In this document: piece after piece, positions 12,731 through 23,645 of the stretch | Layout of the letters: each line of letters begins with the position of its first letter | How positions within the stretch are numbered: position 1 is the stretch's first letter | Made by a program: the position numbers and the translations under genes | From: Atherinomorus stipes | Lineage: Eukaryota; Chordata; Actinopteri; Atheriniformes; Atherinidae | DNA length: 64,000 nucleotides | Reading direction: 5' to 3' | Assembly: GCA_023101725.1 (NCBI GenBank) | Contig: JALJCO010001239.1 | Coordinates: 1 to 64,000 of the forward strand | The notes under the pieces: generated by a model | Databases searched by the model: none | The model's input: only the letters and a program-made list of their open reading frames with translations | Told to the model about the DNA's origin: nothing

Positions 12731-13767
12731 CACATAGTCCTCAAATTTATTCATACCCTCTAATTAAAGAAAATGCTAAATTCACAATTAAAATAAACTG
12801 AAAAAGTAACGATAAATACAAATTTGCTAAATTATCATCTAATGCAATAAAATATTGCTTTTTAATTGTAGTTGAAATGAATCATTTTTAAAAAACAAAC
12901 AAAACTGCACCAGATTAATTAGAGCACTTACCAACATACCTGTCACCAGGTGTAGAAGTGTCTTTGAACGTTACAGAAAACACCTGATTGCAGTGATTAT
13001 CTCAAAGTGTCGCTCAACAAAATGTTTGCTTCAGAGCTCCATCATGCTTGTTTACTAATTTTATTTTTTGTGTGTATGTTTTTAATATTTCTGTTGAACC
13101 ACAATTCAAAATCAGTGTTTTTTTTAATTCATTATTACTTTGTTCCATTTCAACTTATTTTTTCCCTTCTTTATTAATAGAGTATGAATAATATTGAGAA
13201 CGACATACTGTATAGAGCAAATTTGGTATATTCAATATATATTATTTCATTTCATTCATTTATTCTCCAAGTGATTACAGGACTGTCTCAGAAAATTAGA
13301 ATATTTTCTGTAATGCAATTAAAAAGACGTGAAATTGTATTAATATTGCTGATTATGGCATACAGCTTAAGAAAACTCAAATATCCTATCTCAAAATATT
13401 AGAATATCATGAATTGTAATTTTCTGAGACAGTCCTGTATGTGTGAAAATGAAAAGCCAGTCGACTGGAACCTGTTTACATCTTTTATTGTTGCACTGAC
13501 GGACCCAAACATGCTGCACGGTCGTCCACAGCCGAGGCAAATCAGAAAGGATGCAGGTTGTACGTTGCAGTAATCTAAAATGAAATTAAACATCTGATGG
13601 TGTAATCATAATAATTTCAGTAACCTCATCTACAGGGTCTTCTCTCTGTCATATTCACCGTGTGTGTCTGTATTTGCCGTTCCGTGCTCCTCGTTTCTGT
13701 TTTGTCATCGTTGTGCTTTGGGCCGTGACCGGCAGCCTTGAACAAGGGTGTGTATTTTGGCTGCATG

Positions 13768-13813
<46 letters not shown>

Positions 13814-13942
13814 TGGGCTCTTTAAAACTCAAACACCAGCTGTTAGAATGCCAACATCCATGGGGAGTGTGGACACAGCCAGAGCTAAATTTACCTCTTG
13901 ATTGCCATCATGAATGGAAAACAGGATTATTATATCTGTTGC

Positions 13943-13977
<35 letters not shown>

Positions 13978-16900
13978 ACATGTCCCTCCACTTATTTACT
14001 GTGGTGTTATTTCTAGGTGGAGCCAAATGCCACTATTGGGGAGATCAAGTCAATGTTCCACAAGAGTCGTGAGTTCATCTCTGTAGCCTGAATAAGTCTG
14101 ATTTAAGATGAAGGAAATCCTGTAGATTGACTTTACGTCCTGTGCTGAGATGGATCAGAGGTGTTTATCTCCGTTTCAGATCCTCAGTGGTACCCAGCCA
14201 GGCAGTCCATTCGACTCGACCCCAGTACGTCACCTGATTCTCTATCAGTCTGCTTAAAGTGAATCAAGTGTTGCTTTTTATATTCTGCTCATTATTTAAC
14301 GTAAATCTGAGAATTCAGTCACGTGTGTTTCAGAGGGGAAGTCTCTGAAAGATGAGGATGTTCTGCAACACCTTCCTGTGGGAACCACGGCAACGTTCTA
14401 CTTCAGAGACCTGGGAGCTCAGATCAGCTGGGTCACGGTGAGTACACGACACACCCACACCCACACCCCACCCACACCGGGGTGTAATCAGGTTCAGCAG
14501 CCACGACCGGCTCTCACACACCACTGCAAGTAGGATCAAGCTCAGCTATGCTGAGATTCCCTTCTGTATACAAAGGTAGTGTGGGGGGTGGAAGAGTCCC
14601 AGTGACGGTGAAAGTTGCTTTTCATTTGTAGGGAAGTGTTTATTTTTTATTGATGGTAACATTCTCTCAACATTATTTTTTCCAGCAATGAAAACAAGGA
14701 AATTATTGTTCTTAATACATCTGAAATGATCTGTTTTAAACTTTCGCTTAGGAGATTTTTTTATATCATTTAAGTAAGAAGAATTTTGGACAATGATTGG
14801 CCGATATTGGCTTTAAAACTGAATACTGACATTGGTCCAATATCGATCTGATATAGGCAGATATTTTTTCCCCTTTTCATTTGTTTATTTGATAAGAGCA
14901 GAGAAGATAAACAACAAACAAAAAAAAAGCTTTTAAATACGCCAGCTTTAGCCAAAGGGTAGTTTTTTATGGTGGCCCACAGGTGCAAATGCGCTTCATA
15001 TACAAAACAACTGCAAGAAGAAAACGCTACAAAAACTGCAACAAGAAAAAGCTGAAAAAACAAAAACTGCAACAAAAAAGGCCAAAAAAACGACTGCAAT
15101 AAGAAAAAGCTTCAAAAATGAAAACTACAATAAGGAAAAGGCACAAAAACTTAAACAGCTGCAACAAAAAAGGCTTCAAAAAGAACTGCAACAAGAAAAA
15201 ACTGCAAAAATGAAAACGACTGCAACAAGAAAAAGCTGCAAAAACAACTGAAATAAGACAGCTGGAAAAAATGAAACAACTGCAACAAGAAAAAGACCTG
15301 ATATAGGCTGACATTTTTTTATTTGATAAGGACAGAGCATATAAAAGACAAAAAAAAGCTTCTAAATACGCCAGATTTGGCCAAAAGGGAAGTTCTCTAC
15401 AGTGGCCCACAGGGGAAAATGTGCTTCATATACAAAACAACTACAAGAAAAAAAAGCTGCAAAAATGAAAACTGCAACAAGAAAAAGCTGCAAAAATTAA
15501 AACAACTAAAAGAACCTTTTCTATTTTTGTTTTATGCTGCATTTTCTTGTCGCAGTTGTTTTAATTTATGCAGCGTTTTCTTCTTGCAGTTGTTTTTGTA
15601 TATGAAGCCCATTTAAACCTGTGGGCCACCGTAGTTTTCATCCGTCTTCTTAATCAGGTCTTAAAAGGCTCCCTGAAATGAGGAAATACAGAAATATCAA
15701 ATTGTAAATAAAACAGTTATCAATATAATTAACTATTATATAACAGTAGTGTTTGGTGGCAAACCTGCAGAATTACTTTTTTTTTTTTTTCTCATCTGTG
15801 AGGTATGGGAACAACATTAAGCAACACCACCATGCAACATTATGTCGTCTTCGGAAAGTACTGGATCTTCAGCAGAAGTATTTTTCTACTTTTGCACAAG
15901 GAATGAATATTCCATCATTTTCAGCTTTATTATGTGTTTCGGCCATTAGAAGCAGAAAACTATCGGTTTTCAGTATCTTTTGAAATTGTCATATTGTGCA
16001 TCACTGAGTAAAATAGGTTTACTACTGAATAAAAAAGATTGAACAAGTCTGTTCAACAGTTTTCAAGGGATGCACTTTGTTGTTTGAATGGAATTGTCTG
16101 ATATTTACGGCGAATGACCACATTTTTGTGTGATTATTTGAAACAGAAATCATTTAGATTGCCAAAACATTTGGTTTGCTGCTATAAATAAGTCAGAGCT
16201 TATTAGATATCAGTTTTGGTTATTTTTCCATTGAGTGTTAAAACTGTAGCTTCTGGTAAAGACAACTAGTGATGGGCAAATGAGCCCTCATGAACAGGCA
16301 AGGCTTTCCAGCCCATTTGGTTCAGGAGTACGCTCGGGTTCAGGTTTCTCTATAGTGACATCTAGTGTCCAAATGGATCCACTGCAGGCCTAACAACTTG
16401 GCACTAAATCTCAGTCGTGCATATGACCAAGAAATGCAGGATTTATCTAATAACCAATATCCAGCTCATGCTATGTGGCTTTCATCATGACTTCTTAACT
16501 ATATGAATTAATAAAAGATTATGGCATTAAAAACTATTGTGGCAGGGTAAATAGAGAAATGCGGGCAGGATTCGATCCTGAGACTCGTGTAAAAGTTATA
16601 GGCCTTAACCATTCATGCAGCCTAGTTTCTTCATTTAAAACAGTCCATGGAAACATGTCATATTTCTTATTTAGAGTTTTCAGAAGTTCCCATTTGGGTG
16701 GAAACGCAGCTGCATGTAGTGTGTATTTAACCTGAAGCACTGCTCGGATGGCGAATGATGTCATGAGTCATCTTTCTCTGAGATGCTTTGTCTGCACATT
16801 TTAATCACACACTGGCCTGCAGCAACAAGCGATTCATTTTCAAAGTTTTCTCACAGCTACAAGTCTGATCAGGTCTTATCCCAAGCGTCAGCTCCATAAC

Positions 16901-19900
16901 GGTGCACAAAGTAGACGTCGAAAGACAAAAACTATCAATACTCCTTCCACTGGAATTGGTTTTAGTTGGAGTTTTTCAGTGACAAAACACGAGTCAGTTA
17001 GCCAAACTGGCTAACCCTATATTAAAAAATGATGCGTTTAGAAAAAAGAAGCTTATTTTTGTCTGGAAGGGGCCACCATCTCTGGAGTCTAACTCATCTT
17101 GTTCTTGTTTCAGGTCTTTCTGACAGAATATACCGGACCCCTGGTCATCTATCTGATGTTCTACTTCAGAGTTCCCTTCATATATGCGCCCAAATATGAC
17201 TTCACCACCAGTAAACACTGGGTTGTACAGTGAGTACTGTCTATCATACCTTACAGAGTCAGGTTTGTCTGAGTAGGAACATTTCACCGCCACGGCTAGT
17301 TTGACCTTTGGTGGGATGCTCAGAGCTGGGTACCCATCATGCCCTCACATGTCGTAGCACGTTGCTGCCACTCGGAGGCTCTCGTTTCACCTCTAGCTTT
17401 ACTTACTCATTGAAAAGACTTCGGTTATGGTGGGAAAACATTGACTAAGAGAATGTATGCATAAAAAACATGTTTCTTCCTTTAGTTTTTTCTTTGCATA
17501 GCATCATACGGTGGCCTGGAAGTGCAAAACAACATTACACTGACCTGAAACACTTTTACAAGTTTAAAAAATCACTTTTTGAGGTTTAACGAAACACTTT
17601 TACTTAACGAAGCACTTGTACAAGTTTAACGAAACACTTCTACAGATTTAACGAAACACAGGTTTAAACACTTTTACAAATTTAACGAAATACTTTTACA
17701 GGTTTAACTAAACACTTTTACAAGTTTAAAAAATCATTTTTTGCGGTTTAACGAAACACTTTTACAGAATTAATGAAACACTTTTACAGGTTTAACTAAA
17801 CACTTTTACTTAACGAAGCACTTTTACAAGTTTAACGAAACACTTCTACAGATTTAATGAAACACAGGTTTAAACACTTTTACAAATTTAACGAAATACT
17901 TTTACAGGTTTAACTAAACACTTTTACAAGTTTAAAAAAATCAATTTTTGAGGTTTAACTAAACACTTAACAAAGCACTTTTACAAGTTTAACGAATCAC
18001 TTCTACAGATTTAACAAAACGCAGGTTCAACTAAACACTTTTACAAATTTAACAAAATACTTTTACAGGTTTAACAAAACAAGTTTAGCTAAATACTTTC
18101 GCAGGTTCAACAAGAAACCTCTACAGAATTAACTAAACACTTTTACAAGTTTAACGAAATACTTTTAGAAGTTAAATGAAACTTTTTACAGATTTAACAA
18201 AACACTTCAAGGTTTAACAAATCTTTTTTTACAAGTTCAACAAAACACTTTTACAAGTTTAAAAAATCACTTTTTGAGGTTTAACGAAACACTAACAGAA
18301 TTACTGAAACACTTATACAGGTTTAACTAAACACTTTTACTTAACGAAGCACTTGTACAAGTTTAACGAAACACTTCTACAGATTTAACGAAACACAGGT
18401 TTAAACACTTTTACAAATTTAACGAAATACTTTTACAGGTCTAACTAAACACTTTTACAAGTTTAACGAAATACTTTTAGAAGTTTAATGAAACTTTTTA
18501 CAGATTTAACAAAACACTTCAAGGTTTAACAAATCTTTTTTTTTTACAAGTTCAACAAAACACTTTTACAAGTTTACTGAAACAGTTTGTTAAACTTTGT
18601 GACTGTTTTGTAAACATATGAATTGTTTTGGTACGTCTGTAAAAGTGTTTCGTTGAACTCCGGGGACCCTTAAAATGGCATCATCACTGTTTTGAGGCAG
18701 ATGGGTGGTACTTAGGTGGCTGCTGTGACCTTCATACAAACGCTGTTTCATCTGTGGCTCAGGTGCCAGGTTGGCAGCTTAATCCAACATTCATACACGA
18801 CTCGTCAGTGGTTTGATGTTGTTACTGGATTACATCGATACATTCTCTTCTTTGCCAAGAGGAAAAAACCCAGGAATTTAATCCTGTGAAGAGGAAGCTA
18901 TGAGGAAAGATGATAATCAGTGCTTGTTTTCATCAATGCAACAATCTACTTTCTCTTTCAGGGATCAATAAAGTATTTTTCTATCCTGTTAGTTGTAGTA
19001 GTACTGATCGAGGTGTGTTTGTGCGTTTGTTTGCAGTCTCGCCTGTATGTGTCACTCTTTCCACTACGTTAAGCGGCTGCTGGAGACGCTGTTTGTCCAT
19101 CGCTTTTCTCATGGGACGATGCCGTTACGGAACATCTTTAAGGTGATTTGCATCAACTAGACTCCGTCCTCTCCCCCCACACACGAACTGACCGAGTCCC
19201 CGTTGGGCTTTGTTTCAGAACTGTAGCTACTACTGGGGCTTTGCAGCATGGATGGCTTATTACATCAACCACCCCTTATACACACCACCCAGTGAGTGTG
19301 CAGAGCAGCTGCATGATCTTCTATCAAACACTTGCACTCGTCCCCGAGTCATGTTTTAATGTTACTTGTGTCTTCTGCAGTCTATGGGGAACAACAGATC
19401 AGACTAGCCCTCATCGTGTTCTTGGTAAGAACATTTTCTGATCACATTGGTTGTTTGCTTGTGTAGCATTTGGATCTTTGTAATGAAAATGTATTTTTAC
19501 ACCATTATTTTTTATTAGTGATTCACTATATGAAAAATTTCCACTGATAAACGATAATTTTCTGCCTTTCAAGGCCGATACCTATAACCACTGTTCATAT
19601 TTTAGAATTTAATATAATCTGCAGTTTATGCTCGATGCAGCAATGAAAAACTGATATTTAAGTAGCTCTGGCTGATCTATAACAGCAAACCAAAATTTGG
19701 GCTATTTAACTGTTTTCTTCCACAGAAAAAAGTGGTCAGTTGCTGTAAATAACAGCAGCAAAAGACACGATTCCATTCAAACGGAGTGCATCCCTTCAAA
19801 ATTGTTTAACAGACCAATGGTTTAATCTGCAAACGTCTTTGTGGAGTCGAGTCAAATGTTTTTGAAATATAAAATGATATTTCAATCGTCATACATACAG

Positions 19901-22900
19901 CGGGGAAAAAAGTAGTGAACACGTCAACATTTTTCCTAGAAAATACGTTTCTAGAAGAGCTACTGATATCAAATTTTCACCAGATGTGGGCAACAACACA
20001 AGTAATGCACACATACAAAGACATCCTAGCATTTATGTTCATAAATGAAGTTATGTGTAATATAGTGAAGTGATACTTGCAGATTTGAGTAGTACATGTG
20101 CAGATATAGAAGTAAAACCAAACTAATCTGTTGTAGCTCTGCATACACTTACTTTTGACGTTGTTGTTTGTCTTAGTTCGGTCAGATTGGCAACTTTTCC
20201 ATCCACGTTGCTCTTCGGAACCTCCGTCCACCAGGTAAACACACCCATCACGTCCGTCACTCAAGCATGATGCATGTTTTTGTTCATTTTCAGCACATTT
20301 AGTTCCACAGTTATCTCAGGAAATCATTTCCGGTTCATTTCTGACAAAAACTCAAAGCATTTAATTTAGAAATTATCATTTGAAGTTCATTTTCAGTCCT
20401 TGCATCCTTTCATTTCACATTCCTCCTTGATAAAAATAATAACAACTTCAGCACAAAGTTGTTTTAAATCTGTAACGTCAGCCCCAAACGTCAAACTAAA
20501 AGCAGTTGGACTGATCAAAGATATTTCAGCTTTCTCACTATCTTTGTTTTACGGCCGGCATCCAGGCTCCAAGACCAGAAAGATTCCCTATCCAACCAAG
20601 AATCCCTTCACCTGGATCTTCCTGCTGGTCTCCTGTCCCAACTACACATATGAGGTAACATGTTGCATGTAGTAGCTTCAAGGTCGGGTGGATGAACACC
20701 ACAATTCAGGAAATAAGATCTGTTTTTCAAAATAATAACATACAAATAATATCTAACTGCCAATTACAAAAAATAGACCAAAATAATAAGGACAAATACT
20801 GCTGTCAGTGGAAATTAGAAACTCAATCAATAAATTAGAATGTTATAACTCATTAAGGAGAGAATTTAAATTGGCAGATTACCTAAGAGTAATTAAAGAG
20901 CCCTTTAAAAGACAGATACTCACCAAATATAGACTCTGATCATAAGCTGGCAATCAAAACTGGTTGTTTTAGAAACCAGTGGTTAGAAAGATCAGAGAGT
21001 CTGTAGACTCTGTCACACAGGACGGGTAGAAACAGAAATCCATTTCCTTATTGCCTGTCCAAATTACACAAATATAAGAGACATTTTTCCCCTAATTTAC
21101 CAATGTGATCCCTGGATTTCTTCCTCTCCCACAAGAAAAACAGATAGAAACGATTGTGGGCGTAGAAAGCGCGATTGCTGAATATGTCACAGCTTGTCAC
21201 ACAGATAAACAAGTTTATATGGAACATGACGAATAAGATATATATCAAATCTTTCTCCGTGTAAATATGAATGTAAATGTGGTTCATAGCGGTTTCCTTT
21301 ACTTTGTTATATTGTGATGACTCGATATAATGCATCCTCATTATTAATGTTATGTGATTCATTATAATTGTTTTTATGCATTTGTGCTTTGCAATATGTT
21401 TAAAACTGTCATGCCAATGAAGCTTATTTGAGTTTGAGTTACCAAGCATTAGTCGGACCCCCCTGTGAGCTGGAAGCGGCTTTTTTGTGGTGATCCGTCC
21501 TTATTTACAGACATTTTACTGTGACATCTTTGATGACGTCACTATTATGTGATACTATAGCAAGTAAATGTCTGTAAATAAGGACGAAACACCACAAATA
21601 AGCAACTCAAAGCCGCTTCCAGCTCAAGGGGGGGGGTCCGACGAATGTTTGGTAACAAAACATTGGTGAAATGAAGGAGTTTGTGGCAGATAATGATTGT
21701 TTAGAGGCATCATATTGGACATACTCTGAAGGAATTGAAGTTACACCAAAACTGTCTGAGTGATGAAATGAACGTATTTCATGCTAGAAAATAGATCCAG
21801 GTTGGAAAAAACGAACTTTCCCTTTAACCCACAGCTGTAGACAGCTGATTTCTCCAGATTTCCGCTGACAGCTCATCTTCTTCCAAGCTGGCAGGATCAC
21901 TGATGACGTGTGAGATTGCTGTAGGCCCTCATGGCTTTGTTTTAAAGGGGAATTTCGCTGTTTTTTAACCTGGGGTCTGCTTTCATGTGTCCCTTCATAT
22001 ATGTGAGTGATGGAGAAAGGAAATAGCTCAGATAGTTTCAACGAGTGTCCCAGGGTTCCCGCGGGGTCTTAAAAGCCTTAAATTTACAATCTGCATTTAA
22101 TACCTTAAAAAGTTCTTAAATTTGACATTTGAGGTTTTAAATTTCATACAGTAGGTATAAAATTATCTTGCACTCCAATGGATTTTTTATCAGCCAATCA
22201 GGGAGAGATCCCGGCGGGTCTTCGCACAGCCATCACCCGTCTGCCTGAGGTTTGCGTGAACATCTTGTTTACCTTTTTAGAATAAAATTTCCAGCCGGTT
22301 ACCAATGATAGACATACAGTAGGTAATAGTGGCCAAAAGTTGTTGTTTAATCTACCTTTTTTGACAAAATCTTTGTAAATGCAGAAGAATCTGTGTTTCT
22401 GCCACTATGGGCGTGAAATGGCCATTCAGTCCTGTTCCAAGTGGTCTTCAAAAGTCTTAGATTTAACTTGTTTAAACGTGTAGGAACCCTGGTGTCTGAC
22501 AACATAGTAGAAAGGAGAAATGAATGAGAGTATCTACGTTACCTGGAGATCGCTATTTGTTTCCAAACCTCAGGATGCTGGAAATCAAATCTCGTTCCAC
22601 TGAAAACAAATAGCTATCACCAGGTGATGTAGATACTTTCGTTCATTTCTCCTCTTTAACATGATGTTGGACCCTCGAGACTATCTGAGCCCTTCAGTGT
22701 GGAAAAAAGCAGGTTTTCAGGGCGAACAAGGTTATAATAGTTTTGGATTTTTAATTAGTTTCAGTTTTTATTTTGTTTTTACTTTTTGTTTTACAATTCA
22801 GTTAGTTTTAATTAGTTTTTTTAGCAGATTTGCTAGTTTTTATTAGTTTCTATTTTTGGAAAATGTTTAGTTTTAGTTTAGTTTTTATTAGTTTCAGTGT

Positions 22901-23645
22901 TAGTTTTAGTTTTTGGGGTTTTTCTTTTCAGTAAATGATAGGTGTTTGTCTGGTGTGACATTCAAAATCATCAGAAAGTCACTTGGAAAAGTAAAAAGAT
23001 TAAATAGAAATAGATTTCAAATCAACCCAAAAGGCTGATGTATTATATTGATTTACAAAGACTAAAACTAAGGATGTTTCTGCAATAATTTTAGTTAGTT
23101 TTGTAAAGACACAATACAGTTTCAGTTATCGTTTTGTTAAAAACTGTCGTTTTTATTTTTATTTTAGTTAACTGGAATGTTTTTTCAATTTTAGTTTTAG
23201 TTTTTTCGTTAGTTTTAGTTAACTATAATAACCTTGTTAGACTGCGGGGTCGAGTTGTTCCATACTTATCTTGGAAAGTTCCTTTCTCCATCACTCACAT
23301 ATATAAAAGGACATGAAAACAGACCCCAGGTTAAAAATAAAAAGCAAAATCCCCCTTTAAGTGGCCAGTGGTAAAAGACAGAAATGAGATTGGGCTCTTT
23401 ACTGTGCAGTTAAATACCTGCCCTGTAGGGCTGAAGACTGACATCATGTTGCGTTCCCCCCCCCCCTCCAGCTGGGCTCCTGGCTCGGCTTCACTCTGAT
23501 GACCCAGTGTCTGCCGGTGGCCGCCTTCACCTTGGTGGGTTTCATCCAGATGACGGTCTGGGCCAAAGGAAAGCACCGCAGCTACCTGAAGGAGTTCCGC
23601 GACTACCCTCCTCTCCGCTCGCCCATCCTGCCCTTCATCCTGTAG
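8889..23645 (+). CDS. tecr: trans-2,3-enoyl-CoA reductase (11 coding exons)
   Basis: TECR reduces trans-2-enoyl-CoA to saturated acyl-CoA with NADPH, the last step of each very-long-chain fatty-acid elongation cycle in the ER membrane; it also acts on the sphingosine-1-phosphate breakdown route. Coding exons: 8889-9077, 14017-14068, 14180-14224, 14334-14437, 17114-17229, 19037-19142, 19219-19291, 19381-19424, 20177-20234, 20566-20654, 23472-23645. All joins are GT-AG, phases agree, and the sum is 1050 nt (349 aa). The protein has an N-terminal ubiquitin-like region (about 45-125), several membrane segments, and the C-terminal steroid-reductase-type domain with SCPNYTYE and [20 protein letters not shown]. 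From residue 42 it is colinear with the 308-aa human protein. The Ala/Pro/Lys-rich extension before it is unusual. Whether it is tecra or tecrb cannot be decided. Confidence 0.96.
9854..10352. mobile_element. hAT-like MITE
   Basis: Inverted ends CAGGGATGCACCGAAA and TTTTCGGTGCATCCTTA, flanked by near-identical 8-mers (AATGTTGA / ATTGTTGA). About 0.5 kb, no coding capacity. The CGAAAAT-rich subterminal parts are also inverted. Confidence 0.6.
10427..10794. mobile_element. Tc1/mariner-like MITE, copy 1
   Basis: It starts CAGTCGTCCTCAAAATGA next to TA and ends GAATAATTTTAAAGATGACTG. The interior has the family block GGTGCAGACGTCTGATTGGACG. Other family members are at 12735, 29015, 40049 and 41090, with fragments at 29530, 31024, 31818 and 60507. 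Confidence 0.65.
11605..11870. repeat. ATTTT/ATATT low-complexity tract
   Basis: About 265 bp of TTTTAT, TATTATAT and ACATTACATT runs. The open frames across it are artefacts of composition. Confidence 0.85.
12735..13210. mobile_element. Tc1/mariner-like MITE, copy 2
   Basis: Ends TAGTCCTCAAATTTATTCAT and GTATGAATAATATTGAGAACG are inverted copies, and the interior shares the ACAGAAAACACCTGATTGCA block with the other copies. The left end joins an AC microsatellite. Confidence 0.6.
13767..13811. repeat. (GT)n microsatellite
   Basis: About 22 GT units in tecr intron 1. Confidence 0.95.
13944..13976. repeat. (GT)n microsatellite 40 bp before tecr exon 2
   Basis: About 16 GT units, ending 40 bases before the exon 2 acceptor. 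In the transcript this is a UG run upstream of a short (52-nt) exon. Confidence 0.95.
14017..14068 (+). CDS. tecr: tecr exon 2
   Basis: 52 nt, encodes [17 protein letters not shown] plus one base. Acceptor TTTCTAG, donor GTGAGT. Part of the ubiquitin-like fold. Confidence 0.93.
14180..14224 (+). CDS. tecr: tecr exon 3
   Basis: 45 nt, completes [15 protein letters not shown]. Acceptor TTTCAG, donor GTACGT. Confidence 0.93.
14334..14437 (+). CDS. tecr: tecr exon 4
   Basis: 104 nt, encodes [20 protein letters not shown] onward to [10 protein letters not shown], the end of the ubiquitin-like region and the approach to the first membrane segment. Donor GTGAGT, phase 0. Confidence 0.93.
14790..15640. 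repeat. Fold-back element with internal duplication, tecr intron 4
   Basis: A block of about 150 bp (GATATAGGCAGATATTT through CTTCATATACAAAACAACTGC) is repeated at about 15300-15440. The last part, 15530-15640, carries the same sequence inverted (GCAGTTGTTTTTGTATATGAAG, GTGGGCCACCGTAG). Between them are CTGCAACAAGAAAAAGCTGC repeats. It reads as a fold-back transposon with a tandemly expanded interior. Confidence 0.6.
16552..16624 (-). repeat. tRNA-like relic (probable SINE head or tRNA pseudogene)
   Basis: On the minus strand GGCTGCATGAATGGTTAAGGC resembles a D-arm/A-box, and CAGGATCGAATCCTGCCCGC resembles a T-arm/B-box with one mispaired stem position. No convincing anticodon stem is seen between them, so it is not called a functional tRNA. 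Confidence 0.35.
17114..17229 (+). CDS. tecr: tecr exon 5
   Basis: 116 nt, encodes [18 protein letters not shown] and [20 protein letters not shown], the first clear membrane-spanning segment. Acceptor TTTCAG, donor GTGAGT. Confidence 0.94.
17530..18600. repeat. Minisatellite, unit about 22 bp, tecr intron 5
   Basis: About 1.07 kb of variants of AAACACTTTTACARGTTTAAC. A longer pattern (CTTAACGAAGCACTTGTACAAG ... AAACACAGGTTTAAACAC) recurs at about 17600, 17815 and 18340, so there is a higher-order layer of several units. Non-coding. Confidence 0.85.
19037..19142 (+). CDS. tecr: tecr exon 6
   Basis: 106 nt, encodes [20 protein letters not shown] and [16 protein letters not shown]. The His-rich [11 protein letters not shown] block is a conserved family signature. 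Acceptor TTGCAG, donor GTGATT. Confidence 0.94.
19219..19291 (+). CDS. tecr: tecr exon 7
   Basis: 73 nt, encodes [20 protein letters not shown] and YTPP. P223 in NHPLY corresponds by colinear counting to human P182, the residue changed in the known recessive human TECR variant; it is conserved here. Confidence 0.94.
19381..19424 (+). CDS. tecr: tecr exon 8
   Basis: 44 nt, encodes [15 protein letters not shown]. Acceptor TCTGCAG, donor GTAAGA, phase 0. Confidence 0.92.
19885..20165. mobile_element. Probable Tc1-like MITE fragment
   Basis: Contains CAGCGGGGAAAAAAGTAGTGAACACG, resembling a fish Tc1 terminal repeat, with no matching second end. Sits in tecr intron 8 just before exon 9. Confidence 0.4.
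20177..20234 (+). CDS. tecr: tecr exon 9
   Basis: 58 nt, encodes [19 protein letters not shown] plus one base. Acceptor GTCTTAG, donor GTAAAC. Confidence 0.93.
20566..20654 (+). CDS. tecr: tecr exon 10
   Basis: 89 nt, encodes [20 protein letters not shown] then [10 protein letters not shown]. This is the core of the reductase domain and is nearly invariant in the family. Confidence 0.95.
20700..21120 (+). pseudogene. LINE C-terminal remnant with zinc-knuckle block
   Basis: In one plus-strand frame at about 21010-21115 the bases read [20 protein letters not shown] followed by YTNIRDIF. This is the C-x2-C...H-x4-C knuckle found at the end of some fish LINE proteins. Upstream bases are frameshifted, and no intact ORF remains. 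Confidence 0.5.
21470..21640. mobile_element. Palindromic MITE, tecr intron 10
   Basis: Arms GTCGGACCCCCCTGTGAGCTGGAAGCGGC (left) and GCCGCTTCCAGCTC...GGTCCGAC (right) are inverted. The inner arms CCTTATTTACAGACATTTACT and GTAAATGTCTGTAAATAAGGAC also pair, leaving a short loop. The transcript could form a hairpin of about 170 nt. Confidence 0.65.
21944..23360. mobile_element. Composite of nested inverted-repeat elements, tecr intron 10
   Basis: The outer ends (TTTAAAGGGGAATTTCGCTG, GACCCCAGG, CACTCACATATAT) are inverted at 21944-22040 and 23270-23360. Inside are three further elements. A MITE at about 22051-22495 starts GGGTTCCCGCGGGGTC and ends GTAGGAACCC. A hairpin lies at about 22505-22655. 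A CAAGGTTATAATAG-ended element is at 22722-23240. Confidence 0.6.
22722..23240. mobile_element. AAGGTTATTATAG-ended element, copy 1
   Basis: Ends CAAGGTTATAATAG and CTATAATAACCTTG are inverted. The interior is dominated by TTTAGTTTTAGTT-type repeats. Other copies lie at about 53775-54800 and 60733-61197. Confidence 0.6.
23472..23645 (+). CDS. tecr: tecr exon 11 (last coding)
   Basis: 174 nt, encodes [20 protein letters not shown], a membrane segment, then [20 protein letters not shown] and the C-terminal SPILPFIL plus stop. The acceptor follows a C-rich tract (CCCCCCTCCAG). Confidence 0.95.
   Translation: MGSWLGFTLMTQCLPVAAFTLVGFIQMTVWAKGKHRSYLKEFRDYPPLRSPILPFIL

Larger units (their letters stand above)
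9078..14016 (+). other. tecr intron 1 (4.9 kb)
   Basis: It holds a hAT-like MITE (about 9854-10352), two Tc1-type MITEs (10427-10794, 12735-13210), an ATTTT/ATATT low-complexity tract (about 11605-11870), a fragment of a GCTGTCAGTTTAATGC-type repeat near 12280, an AT/AC microsatellite (about 12686-12730) and two GT tracts. No exon-like block was seen. Confidence 0.6.

Noticed and set aside
16552..16624. Functional tRNA gene on the minus strand
   Set aside because: D-arm and T-arm words are present but the anticodon stem-loop is not convincing and one T-stem position mispairs; kept only as a tRNA-like relic.
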